DNA from: Osmia lignaria lignaria
Taxonomy: Eukaryota > Arthropoda > Insecta > Hymenoptera > Megachilidae
NCBI RefSeq assembly: GCF_051020975.1
Contig: NC_135033.1
Location: 8,087,501-8,151,500 of the forward strand
Direction: 5' to 3'
DNA length: 64,000 bases
The position numbers and the translations under genes are program-made. The notes below the pieces were generated by a model. The model did not search any database. It had not been told where the DNA came from and saw nothing but the letters and a program-made list of their open reading frames with translations. Shown piece by piece: positions 34,845 through 45,891 of this stretch (positions are counted from its first letter, which is position 1; each line of letters opens with the position of its first letter).

Positions 34845-34857
34845 ATGCAAATTTGCA
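34845..34857. promoter_or_regulatory. Overlapping octamers forming a 12-bp palindrome
   Basis: ATGCAAAT at 34845-34852 is extended to the perfect palindrome TGCAAATTTGCA at 34846-34857, so an octamer reads on the + strand and a near-octamer on the - strand sharing AAATTT. POU proteins are known to dimerise on palindromic arrangements of octamer half-sites, so this could be a dimer site. ATGTAAATGCG lies just upstream. Confidence 0.4.
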
Positions 34858-35533
34858 GAGAGGGAGCGAGGGATATAGAGGGACGGTATCGGGCTACCGA
34901 ATGTAACGGGTGGCGAGATAAAGCGAACGGGAACGGAACCTGGCTCGATGCCGGTCCTTGCGGGATTGCGGAGCACGAATTCCGGCCACGGGCCCGCTGA
35001 CAAATTTAACGACCGTCCGCGTGGCCGACGAAATATTTACCTGCGGGGAAACTCGAGCCCGATCGCCTGCATTTAGTGCACCGACGCGCTCGACGCGACG
35101 ATACGCTTGCTAGCGTTACGTATGCAGAGGACGTTGTCGAGCTTCTACCTCCCTCTACCGATCCTATCCGTGTCCTTGTCTCTTTAATTGCCCGATTAAG
35201 GAACAGTTTCCTCGCGGTAACCTCGCCTCGTTCCGCGATACTCCAAGCTGGTTGCGACCGATTCCGCAGGACCGCGTTTTTCCCTCCGCGATCGCTATTG
35301 TCGCGATCGAAAACTCGAGACTCGGTACGCGAACGCGAACGATTAGATCGTTATCGCGTACGATCCTCGTTCCTCGGCCGAGGGAATTCGTGGTGAAAAA
35401 CCGCGATGCGAGCGGTCGCCCTCGATTCTCGAAACCGGTATCGCACTTTTTGTCATCGCCTTCAACTATCCGTAATTTGTTTGTTTTCGCGCGCTCATGC
35501 ACAGCCGCGAGGCTAGAAGCACCGTTTACCTCG

Positions 35534-35541
35534 ATTTGCAT
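35534..35541 (-). promoter_or_regulatory. POU octamer (ATTTGCAT on the + strand)
   Basis: An exact octamer, only about 0.7 kb from the palindromic pair at 34845. The two could belong to one module. Confidence 0.35.
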
Positions 35542-38500
35542 GAGCGTCGAGCGGGAAACCAGAAGCAGATGGCCAGGATCTCGGAAAAAACTTCTCGCTG
35601 AAATCCAATTCCATGCTGGAGTGAGATCTGGTCCGAGGGTTGCGAAGAAGGGAGGAAAAGCGACGCGTCTCGAATCGAAAGAGGCGGAGGGTAGTTCGAG
35701 GCTGGTAAGGGCAGCACGACCGAGCGGAAGATGAAAAAAGAAAGAAAAAAGAAAAACGTGAGGAATTAGCGGTCGGACGCGTGCAATGCGGACGGGTCGG
35801 CATTGTTGTCCGGTCGTATTAGCGGCGGCAACGGTAGGCGTGAAAAGAGACGAGACTGGTGTTTGGTGGAAGGCGCGAAGAGGGTGAGAAACGGGAGCAG
35901 CCACCCCTCGAGTTTCCGCTTTTGTTCGCGGCTCGTAACAGGGGACGGGCTGCTCGCGATCTTCGACTTTTTCGCGTTCCTTCTTGTCCGTTTTCCTTTC
36001 GTTGACGTGGCTCGTCTCGCCTTCCCTCCTCGCTGTTAACCCTTCAGCTATTTCGCTAAACAACCTTACACCCTTGCTGTTACTTTATTTCCACGGAACC
36101 TTCTGAATAATCGATCTACTTAAAAAAAGAACATACATTCACGTGAGGTTCTTTATTTTTATCTAAACTGGCCTGTTTGCGTGACTCACCCTAATTATTG
36201 CACTTAGCCGCATTAGTAAGAGAAAATAGTTTCACTTAGTCGCATGAGCGTTACAAATAAATCTTGCGCATTTTATTTCTGTAATAATTCGATCAAATTC
36301 CCAGACAAAATACCGAGTATTCGTTTAACTGTGTAACAGCGAGAGATTCGATCTTTGGATACTTTCGATTCGATATGGCGTTGCGCGTCTAACGTTCATC
36401 GCGTTTTTCCACCCTTTTTTTCCGCTCAATTTTCCACGTCACGCGGTTTTTCTTTCTCAACACACGATTGTTCCAGTTAACGCTGGTCCGCCTTGAACTT
36501 TATCATCGTTACACGACTCTCGTGCGAGATGATCGCGCGTGTAAGCCTATGTGTCTTCGATAAATCGGCGATTGCAAAGACCCTCGTTGCCGGGAAAATC
36601 GGCTGTCGAGTGTACGATGATGGATCTCCGTGCTCTGTCTCGCCTTTTGTGAACGTCCGTCGCGATACGTCCGCGCATTGTGCTCCGTTTTTGTTCGAGC
36701 GTGTATCGTCGCCGCGTCGCGTTCCGCTTGCGACAGGGATCGTTTACCGGGGGTACGACGCGCGTTGCAGCTGTCCGACGATGATCCTTTCGATCGGGAT
36801 TCTATGTTTTTGTCGCGGAAAGACACGAGAATAAAAGAATACACAGAGCTTAGGATGAATTTTTAATTGTCCCAGACATCGGTGAATCGAACGAAAGAAG
36901 CAGCCCCGCGATACCGAGAGTTCCAATCACGCGTTTCATTCTCCGTTTCATGAAATGAGCATAAATTCCATGGGAACGTATCCGTGGGCACGATTTCAAT
37001 CTCGAGCCCTTTCATAAAAGAAGTCGCGCGAGCCGGTAAGCGCGCAATAATTCTCCCCATTCTGCGAGCTGTTCATTAATTACGTACGCTACGAGCAACA
37101 GGGAAAAGAGAAAGGGAAGGAGAAATTATGGATCCGCCTTTATCCACGCATCGGCCGCATCCACGGTTTAAACTCGAAAGCGAAGGACGTGGCCGTTCGC
37201 GGTACTTTTTCTCGCGGTGTCCGCCGCGATAAGCCTTAACCGCCATCATTTATTATTCCTGAAATCCCTTCTGGATAAATTGCCACCGTAAGGTACAGGA
37301 ACGTCGATAGAAAACACTGTCGCCGGTTTTAACGGACGGATCCTATTCGGGGATGAAATCAATTTCAATCCAGCGTTGATGTTTCAATCTTATCCGTTTG
37401 AAAACTACTTAGATTATAGAAAACTGCCTTTAAAATTTTTAACAGTTTCAATCGCTAGTCTAACGCGTATCCGATTTTTAATCCGAGCCTGGAAATCGTT
37501 CGTCTAAGAGGACGTTGGCGCGCAAACAAGCCTGGTTTTCAGCAACAGCGGGGTTTCGATGCGATCTGCGAAACGAGAGCGAGGCTACGCAGCGGGAGGT
37601 CCTGCTAGCGCGAGAGAAGCCGACAGAAGCTGGATGTTGAAGCAGAAAATATCAAAAAAAAAAAACGTTAATGCCGAACGAAAAACAGTTTCTAATCCGT
37701 AGAAGTTAAGATCGAACGACAATAGATGACACGGAGCGTAATAAGGGGGCGCTTACAGGATTACGCGACGACCAGGTAAACGCATTTACCTCCTGTTCCG
37801 GTTCAGGCAGCACCTTTTTAACGGGAACAGGATCCGTCGTTATTTCGGACGAAGGAGAAACGATATTTTCGCAGGAGATATAGAAATTTGCAATTTCCAA
37901 CCGTGTTTAATTTCTTCCGCTGAAAATTGATTGACAGACGTCCGTGTCGAAAGTTTGTTCGACCCGGAGAAAGAGCAAAGGGTGATAGAGGAAATCATGG
38001 AAAGAAGAAAGGAGGAAACTCCGATGAATACGCGTAACGCGGGGTATCAATTCCGATCGATCAATGGGGCTTCCCCGTACGATTAGTAGGCGAACGGCGT
38101 TTAACCGTTAAATACGACGTTTCAGAGCGTAATAGCGGCAATTATCGTGTTAGTAGCTATATTCCAAAGGCATCCGTCGCTTCGTACCTTTCGCCGTGTA
38201 ATTACGTCTCGTTAAGAGCTCGGGAATGTAATCCGGCTCGCGGACGAAACTGGAAAACCGGCGTTCGACGACTGCCTATCGAACAATCCGATCTACAGGC
38301 CGCTGCAAAATACGCGAGCCTAACATCGGTAGTTTATGCAGTGCAGAAAAACAATAAGAAAGTTCATAGAAGGGTTAAAGTATCGGGGGATAAAGATTTG
38401 TATGAATTTTCTTAAGTAACGTCCACGTGTTATAGATCAGCATGTACATTCACGCACGCGGTGTCCTTCATTTTCCTTCTCCATTTCCTTTTACCGTCTC

Positions 38501-41500
38501 GTTCTGGTGCCCTTCTACCATCCTCCCACGCGTTTCGCCGTTTACCTTGCCCGCGAGTTTCCCAAGAAAGGCTCGAGGCGAGGAGGAATCGGTTTCGCGT
38601 CGAAAACCTCGACGTAGCTTTCGCAGCGTGTACTTTCACGAGGCACGCGCGTTCCTCCGCGACGAAACCTACGTCCGGTAATCCTTCGAACGCGTTTGTT
38701 CGTCACGATCCATCCCGGATCGTCCTCCCCCTGTCGAAGAGATCCCGGTGTCACCCGGTCTGCCTTCCAACGATCCTTCCTTCCAGCTTGTAACGTTGTT
38801 TCAACGAAATCGGTATCTCCATCGTCCGTATCGGGCGTTCGCAAATTACCTGGACGTTACGAAACCTCCTCGGTATCGTTACAGGCTATCGATTCGCTCG
38901 AGATCGCCGCCGTAAACTCCGCGAACTTATTAAGACGTTCCGATAAACGTCAGTGCGGTCCGAGGGAAAGTCGCGGAAGGATCGTTTCAAGATCGGCACG
39001 TACCGAGAGATCGTCGTTGTAAAGTTCCAAGCGTAACAGTCCAGGTGATCGGCAAAAGTTTTTACAACGTTGTTACACGCTCGCGGTTATCGTAAAACCG
39101 AGCCTATACGACCCGATTTCCGCCTCGTTTACGCTCGGGAAACAATCAGCCTCGGTGTAAGGTTTCCAATTTCTCGTCTCGCGATCGTCGCGAACGAGCA
39201 CCGATCGTCACCTGACCGGTGCGACGATCGTACACCGCTTGGGATTTACGTTTACCGTTTTCAATCTGGAATTTAATGGTGACGGATCGAGGATCGGGGA
39301 AATCGATCTTTCGGGGTCATGGGTCAGCGTGAAAGCCGGTGGTCGGTCGACATTTGTCATCGGCGTCGCTTCGACAGCCACCGGTTCTCTTGCGGCTTTG
39401 ACGAAGACCGAGAGAGAAAGAGAGCGGGGAACGAGTGAGAAAAAAGGCAGGTGTCCTTAGGTGGTTCTCCCGGTGATTCGTCATAGGCGTGACCCAACAA
39501 CCACGACGACGGCGACGTTCCTTCCTAATCGCGTCATCGACGTCCACGACGCCCGACTTTTTCTCTCCTCCTGATACTATCTCGCGACGTTGTTACCGCA
39601 TACCGCTCGATACTCGCGCGTGGAGGCCTTCCATCGGCGCAGGTGCTGCCCGACCGTTCGTCTTCGATTTTCCTTCCGCAAAATCGTCGCGTTGCGCGCG
39701 GCCGATTTCGAGTGGGCAAAGTCTAGACTCTAGAGCAAACTGCTAGTAGAAGAAAACGGGAAAGGTTCGAAGACGGAGAAAGGACGAACGAAGAGGGAAA
39801 GAGACCAGGTAGCGGATAGTTGGCAGCCTGGACTGACCAGCGGGTGCTCCGGATCCGACTGGACCGGTTTTGCCTGAATTCCCTAGGAGTTCTAGCCTTC
39901 GGGACACGGGAGGATTCTCACCGGTCGCTGCTACGACGCACACAACTTTCGATCGCTCTTCTTTGGTCAGTTCTCATTCTCCCGGCTACAGTCTGTATAA
40001 AATAAATCTAGAAACTGAGGAAGTTACGCGACGGATCCGCGGACCCGTTCCTCCAGGTACCAACCAAGTTTCAACGTATCGTTTATCATCGGAACGCTCT
40101 CCTCCTCCCGATCTTTCCTCTCTGTTTCTCAACCCTCCGGCTGGCTGTCTGATGACTTGATACTAGCCTCGCGACACCGATACGACCGGCCGCTATCTGA
40201 TTCGTTGCCGAGGAAACCGAGAAAGAGAGGCCTTCTCCTGTTGCTTTTCTTGCCAGCACGGTAGCGAGTACACACGGCTCTCGGTTTCTCCGCGATCCGA
40301 GATATTGCCAGTTCGCTGCCTACCGGAACTTTAATTATAGCACTGCCCACGCAATTTGTCTTATTATCGATTCGAGATTTCCGACTCGCTTCTCTCTGGT
40401 CCCTGACTCCGAGTTCTCCAGTCCCGCTTTATCGCGGCGTATCCTCCACCGGGCTCGTTTCGTCGTACGTGAAACGTCGTCCTGGTCGCACGATCGTCTC
40501 GCCCATTGAAAATCTTCTGTACCTTCTAGCCATCGAGCCTAGCTATTATGCGTCCCTGACCGACGGAGCGCGGATTCTCCGGTTTTAACCCTCGGCCTCT
40601 TTCAGTCCGCATCGGAATCCAGTTTTTCGAATCGAGTTCATCCTCCTGAAACGGTCCAGGATGACCGTTGCCGGAGAGGAGGAAGCCTATTCCTAACCGT
40701 CCCACGGTTTTGTCTTCGCGACAGCTTGCACGAAGAAAGGTGTCGCTCGAGAGCAAGGGTTGCTGCAAAGTATTCGAGGGGATCGTTGCGTAAACAGCTA
40801 GGCGACGATTTTGCTCGTCGATCGAGCCGGCTACCGATCCCAGCTCCAATCATTTTTCTTCGAAGATTCGTCCTCTGCGAGCGTCTCGTGGGGAATTTTT
40901 TATCTTCGTTGGATGGCTGCTTTATTTACGACGGGCTCTTCGTCGCGGCTATTTAAATTAATAACATCGCGTTTCCCTCGGCCCGCGGAGATTAATAGCA
41001 GCCGAGCGAGGTAATGGAAAAACGGGCGATGCTTGCTCGAACCGATGCCAATGTTTCGCCTAAGAATCGCGTTATTCTCGACCGTGTCAAGATTTACGGA
41101 TGGACGATTATTTAATTCAATTTCTGGCGGTGGTCGTTCACAGTAGCCGACGGGTTAATATTAAATTGACGATACGAGGTAGAGAGTAGAAAATTTGAAT
41201 GAAAAATAAAACGATCGTATTCGGAATAATTGAGGCTATAACGTACCGTGCTACGGAGGCTCGTTTTCATTTTGCCAGTTAACGCGTTAAATTCGTTTAA
41301 TTTAACGCCGAATAAAAGAAAGGAGAGAAAAAAAAAGATGGAAAGGCATTGCTATTATAGCGAGAAAGAATTAACGGAGGGAAGCAGTCGCGTTACCAAA
41401 CAGATATTACTTACATTAGAGTCGTTAATATCATAATGATTCCAATATTCTAGGTATTATCTAGCGACGCGAGACGTACCGTGTAATCGATCAGATTACG

Positions 41501-41939
41501 TTAATTACAGCGATGGAAAGGGGGCGTCCCTGCGAATAGGTCGAGCTGAGGAGAACCAGTAATCAAAACGATTCAGAGCGGAATTGCTTCTTTTTTTTTT
41601 CCATAAATCTGCTCGAGTGGACAGGCGCGTGGTTCTCGCGCGCTCCTACCAGTTACCATTCCACGTAAACGCCGCTTGTCGTTAACGCGGCACGATTCGA
41701 ATCATTAGTCTCGACAAAAACCGTCATTAGCGAGGTATTAAACGGCTATCGAGACGCGTATCTTGAGAAAAATACAATCGCGCTCGGCCCTGATTCTCTT
41801 CGGATACGAATAGATCGGACGAGAAAACGGTGGAACACGCGTTGATCTGTTATTAATCGCGCGAATCGGCTCGTTTCCGGTCGACTGTAACGCTTGCCGA
41901 CCAGGGAACGTCGAACGAAACCGCAAACAACTAGCGTGG
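35542..41939. other. Intergenic DNA, no gene seen
   Basis: A 299-codon frame on the - strand (36063 to 35164) starts with TTG and has no ATG for its first half, so it is not called. A purine tract lies at 35640-35760 and an AT-rich stretch at 36060-36500. GTTCATTAATTACGTACG at 37070-37087 is a homeodomain-type word. No exon structure is recognised. Confidence 0.35.
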
Positions 41940-42145
41940 AATATCTGTTCGTCTTAAATTTAAGAAATTAACTATTATATAAAATTTCTCTGAGCTTTTG
42001 TAACCGGCTGTATAATCGCGAATTCCATCCCCTCGTCTGGACGATGTAACGAGCGAACACGCATAATGATATTAATCAGGGCGGCGCGTTCGGCTTCCTT
42101 AAAATTGCCGGCAGGCTCAATTTCTCACTTAAAATCTAATTAGAG
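41940..42145. promoter_or_regulatory. Candidate enhancer core
   Basis: Contains CTTAAATTTAAGAAATTAAC, CTGTATAATCG, CATAATGATATTAATC and AATCTAATTAGAGC. The density of TAAT and ATTA homeodomain cores is well above neighbouring sequence. Judged by eye only. Confidence 0.28.
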
Positions 42146-42456
42146 CTGGCCGGGGTTCGGGGCTGCCGTGGGCCCAGTCGAGAAAGGGGATGGTCGATGC
42201 GTTTGACCTCGGGACCAACGACCCAGGGATACGAAAGCTAAGCCAGTACTTTACGAAATTGCAGTTTCCTGCCCTCGGATCGTCCCGCGGATCCCACCAC
42301 GGACTCAACCGGCTGTGCACTTGGACCCGCATCGACGTCCTCCACGTCATTGGGATCCGACGCCCTTCGGGTCACTTTGGACGTCCGGGACCAGCGATGC
42401 GCCCGACTGCGCGCCTTCTGGACACTCGGGCGGCCCTAATCGTCCTTGGATTCGAG
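42146..42456 (+). other. GC-rich block ending at a splice donor, possible exon of an unknown transcript
   Basis: The block has a different texture from its surroundings. It carries an ATG at 42190 whose frame is open for 89 codons up to GAG|GTAAGAATC, a good donor with GT at 42457. Joined in phase to the acceptor-like site at 44484, the frame would run 29 more codons to a TGA at 44572. No domain is recognised and the opposite strand is also open, so this may be non-coding or chance. Confidence 0.2.
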
Positions 42457-42877
42457 GTAAGAATCATTCGCTACATCGCAAAGAAACTTAAATCTTTGCG
42501 TCTCGCGAAAGGGTTGAACGTTGAATCTTTGCATTAATCGAACGAAGAGACGACTGCAGCTGCGAGCTCGTCGATCAACCGGGTTACGATTTGTTAATTA
42601 TTACCGGTGGAATCGGCTAGAAGGCCGTGTATCGGTGTCCGCGATCGGCACCGGGGGGGAAAGCGAAGGGGGAGAGGGCGAGGAGAGGACAGGTCGGACG
42701 CGAATCGAAAGAGGAAAAAAGACAGCGGATCGTTAGCAAGGTACAAATTTCGCCATTTGCCGCAATAAACCTTCGAACCCGCTTGTAACTTCTTCTTATG
42801 GGAGGCATGAGTAATCGCCTTGTTAGCCCTTATGGCCTATAGCGCTCATACGATCGCTCCCATGTCCATGGGAGGGA

Positions 42878-42906
42878 CAACAGCAACGGCAACAACAACA
42901 ACAACG
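42878..42906. repeat. (CAA)n-like tract
   Basis: CAACAGCAACGG followed by five CAA units. On the - strand it reads as Val, Cys or Leu repeats in apparent frames, which are not genes. Confidence 0.75.
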
Positions 42907-43339
42907 GCCGACATGCACGCACAGCGATTGCAAAAAAAGGAGGATACCGAGAGAAGCAGAGGCTGAAAGAGAGAGAAGGATACGATAGGGGTACGAAACG
43001 CGAAACACACGGCGATATATGTATATACGTATACCCCATCGACACCGAAGTCTGTGTAACGAGCGAGCAAGAGGACCCGACGCCGCCGATCCCCAGGTAG
43101 AGGTAGAAATCGAGAAGGAGCGACCGTGAACGCGGGAGAAGCAGAGGGAGCAACTTCGAAGAGGCATTTGCGTTGTAACCGAGAAACGAGCAAAAAGCGA
43201 ACGCGTGCGCGCCAGCGACCAACCGACAGAGAGACAGAAGCAAAGAGAGGAAGATGGAAACATCGAGGGGGTGCAAGCGAACCGAGGGGATCCCTTTTGT
43301 ATTTTCCCGTTTCTTTCGTTCTCTGTGCCACGCGAAATT

Positions 43340-43410
43340 TAATTACCTCGCGCCAGCCGCCTCTACCACTTAATTAGCGCCCTATAAATTAGAATATCAC
43401 CGTGGCCAGA
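43340..43410. promoter_or_regulatory. Candidate enhancer core
   Basis: AAATTTAATTACC, ACTTAATTAGCGCC and CTATAAATTAGAATATC occur within 60 bp. Three homeodomain-type cores in a short segment bordered by CpG-rich DNA are suggestive. Confidence 0.28.
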
Positions 43411-43967
43411 AGAGGGTGCGCTACACACGCGCCTTCCACGAAACAACGCTTGACCGCGACTACTCGCGAACCGATTGCTAAAGTTCGTTTCCTCGAATTC
43501 TCGGGATTCTTTTACTCACCGGACGCGATTTCGTTCGAAGACGACGGCGAACCTTGATTCGCGTAGTTTAGGAAACGAGCTTCGCTCGAGGGTTTCCTTT
43601 TTCGCGCTGGTTTTGTCGCGAGACCTCCAACATGGAGAGGTACAGGCGCGCTTCCAAGTCGCGTGGCTCCATATCTTAGGACGAAGCCAGGGGGGGTCCG
43701 GCGAAGGACAGGGAACGAGGACTAACGCCGTTTTATCGTGTAGCCAATTAATAACGTTTCCTTGCTCGCCTCCGACTCTTTTTTCCTGTCTCTTCGCTTT
43801 TGTCGCCAACAAGAGATCTCTCCTTAAAGATATCTCCGGACTGTTTGGTAGCTCCGGAAGGTAGGCGATATCAGACCCGTAGCTAGCGATCGGCTTCGAA
43901 TATAAATTCAACACGGAGAAAGTTTCGAATCGTTTCGAGTTTAATTCGATTCTTTAGTGTCGAAAGC

Positions 43968-44003
43968 CTTGAATGTCTTGAAACTCTTGAAACACTTGAA
44001 ACG
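43968..44003. repeat. Four copies of a 9-bp unit (CTTGAA plus three bases)
   Basis: CTTGAA recurs at 43968, 43977, 43986 and 43995, spaced exactly 9 bp. Related CTTGAAAG and TCAAGAAC words follow, giving a partial inverted match. Confidence 0.7.
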
Positions 44004-44038
44004 TCGCTGATTCTTGAAAGTCAAGAACATGTAACAGC

Positions 44039-44046
44039 ATGCAAAT
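44039..44046 (+). promoter_or_regulatory. POU octamer ATGCAAAT
   Basis: An exact octamer, one of a pair 69 bp apart in an AT-rich segment (43900-44300). Confidence 0.4.
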
Positions 44047-44107
44047 GATAGGTATGAATTAAAAAATTACTCTATGCGCAATTAACGACGGTAAACTGTG
44101 GGTGTTT

Positions 44108-44115
44108 ATGCAAAT
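44108..44115 (+). promoter_or_regulatory. POU octamer ATGCAAAT
   Basis: An exact octamer in the same orientation as the one at 44039, within GTTTATGCAAATATACC. A near match (GTTTGCATAT) lies at about 44181. This is the densest octamer cluster in the window. Confidence 0.42.
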
Positions 44116-44484
44116 ATACCTAAGTTTTTATAAAATGTTTTCACTCTTCGAATGATTCGATGCGTCTTAATCCACGCACAGTTTGCATATTTTGCACTTT
44201 TGAATAATTTATTTCGCTCCTTTTTTTTTACACGTATCATATAATTTACATATTTTTTGCTTGCTCTGATAAACTATAAACGCGTAAGCATCGATAATCT
44301 ATCGAAGAGTTTCAAGAATTTCAAAGACTTTTAGGATTCGAATGAAATTCGAAGTAACTCGAATCGCGCTTGTATCGCTTGCGAATAAGAAAGAGTTTCG
44401 AATACCGCGGTTCGAACGAGCAGATTTTATAGATTTAACCGGTGTCTGACAATTAAGAGGGATATTTTCTTTGTAATGTTACAG

Positions 44485-44667
44485 CTTACAGATTTGTCTC
44501 GTATCGTCCTGCTGCAAGCGATCGTTCCAGAGTCCTGTCGCAGCCAGGCGTCGTGTCAGTGTGGAAATGCATGATTACATAGAATTACGGTATAAGTTGT
44601 GTTAAATATCAATGTTAATCGCTGTAGCGAAGTGGGGTATTACAATAAATACATTATTTTATGTAAA
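44485..44667 (+). other. Possible terminal exon of an unknown transcript
   Basis: TTTTCTTTGTAATGTTACAG at 44465-44484 resembles a splice acceptor. AATAAA at 44644-44649 is followed by a T/G-rich stretch (GTGTCTTTCTGTTCTGG), like a polyadenylation site. A frame in phase with the block at 42190-42456 ends at TGA 44572-44574. Each signal alone is weak; together they make a testable two-exon transcript of unknown function. Confidence 0.2.
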
Positions 44668-45116
44668 GTGTCTTTCTGTTCTGGTATTCTACCTCGGAAT
44701 CGTCGTTTCGGTGTCCATCGCGAGGCTTACGGAGCAAACTTCGGCCGGGGATAAAGAAGCTCGGCTCTTTTCTTTTCTTATTTTTTTCATTCTTCAGGTC
44801 GTTTGACGCGCACGGAGGGAAAGAGTGGCTCGTAAAGAGCGGCTGCAACGGTCGGCATCTGCGATGCGCAATTAACGAAAGGGTTTTCGCCTGGTCCGGC
44901 CACCCCATTTCGCTCGCGACAGCTCCGGCAGCAGCCGCCGCCTAGCTCGTTGACAAGTCGTTTGATTTACAGCAAGCTTTTATTTTTTTAATCCCACTCG
45001 CGATCGCCACCCTAAAAGCCGCGATCCTTTGCCGCGTTCTCGCAAGCTTCTCGCCTACGGCGAATTTATCGCTCGTTCGAAACGCGGCCGCTTGAAAATT
45101 AGCTGTCCGACGAAAC

Positions 45117-45135
45117 AGAGAGAGAGAGAGAGAGA
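45117..45135. repeat. (AG)n microsatellite
   Basis: An uninterrupted AG run of about 19 bases. Such GAGAG runs can also bind GAGA-type factors. Confidence 0.8.
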
Positions 45136-45868
45136 AGTCAGCGACAAACGTCCAGGAGAAGTTTCAAGCTGTACGGGTTTCGCGCTTAACCAGGGATTCG
45201 GGACACCAGGGGTACTTAACCCTCGGGATGGGTTACGAAATGACTTTATGGCGGATCAGAGGCTCGCTTTAGATTGCATAAGGGGGTCCCTGCGACGCGT
45301 TCGCGACGCGTCCAAGGATCGTTTCCATCCTGCGACAACGAGCAGCCGGACCCTCGAGGATTCCGCAAATGGAATCCTGATTGCGCGTAACGTGGTGTTT
45401 GTCGTTGAATTTTCAACAGTATCTGGTACAAGATCACCAGACACGATATAATTAAAAGAAAGAAAGAGGAATCCTCGAGGAGTGTAAACGTTGTTGGGAA
45501 AAGGAATGATAGGAAGAGAAGGTAAGGTGGAAAGTGCAAGCTCAGTGGGTTTCGGGGAGGGCGGTTAAAGGAGCATCTAGAACGGGCAGTCGATGGGTCT
45601 CGTTCGAACCGTTCGAACGAAGGCAATTTCGCGACGACGATCGGTTCGCCCCGGTAGAAAGGCCGAGTTTGAGCACCTCTTTGTAATTTTACGTTGCCGT
45701 GGGGTGGCTAAAGCTGACGCAGTGGGGTAGGTGGTCGAGGTATGCCCGGTAGCCAATTCCCGGCTCTGGCCTCGACTCGCCGGGTCCATTCATCGCCGAG
45801 CACTACGTGACCGGTTTACCAATCCAGCTCTTCCTACACCAACACCGACGCCCCTCTGTCCTGCCTGC

Positions 45869-45891
45869 CTCTCTCTCTCTCTCTCTCTCTC
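45869..45891. repeat. (CT)n microsatellite
   Basis: About 23 bases of CT repeats in a pyrimidine-rich setting. Confidence 0.85.

Noticed and set aside
35164..36063. 299-codon frame on the - strand
   Set aside because: It begins with TTG and lacks an ATG for more than half its length. It crosses a purine tract and has no recognisable domain.
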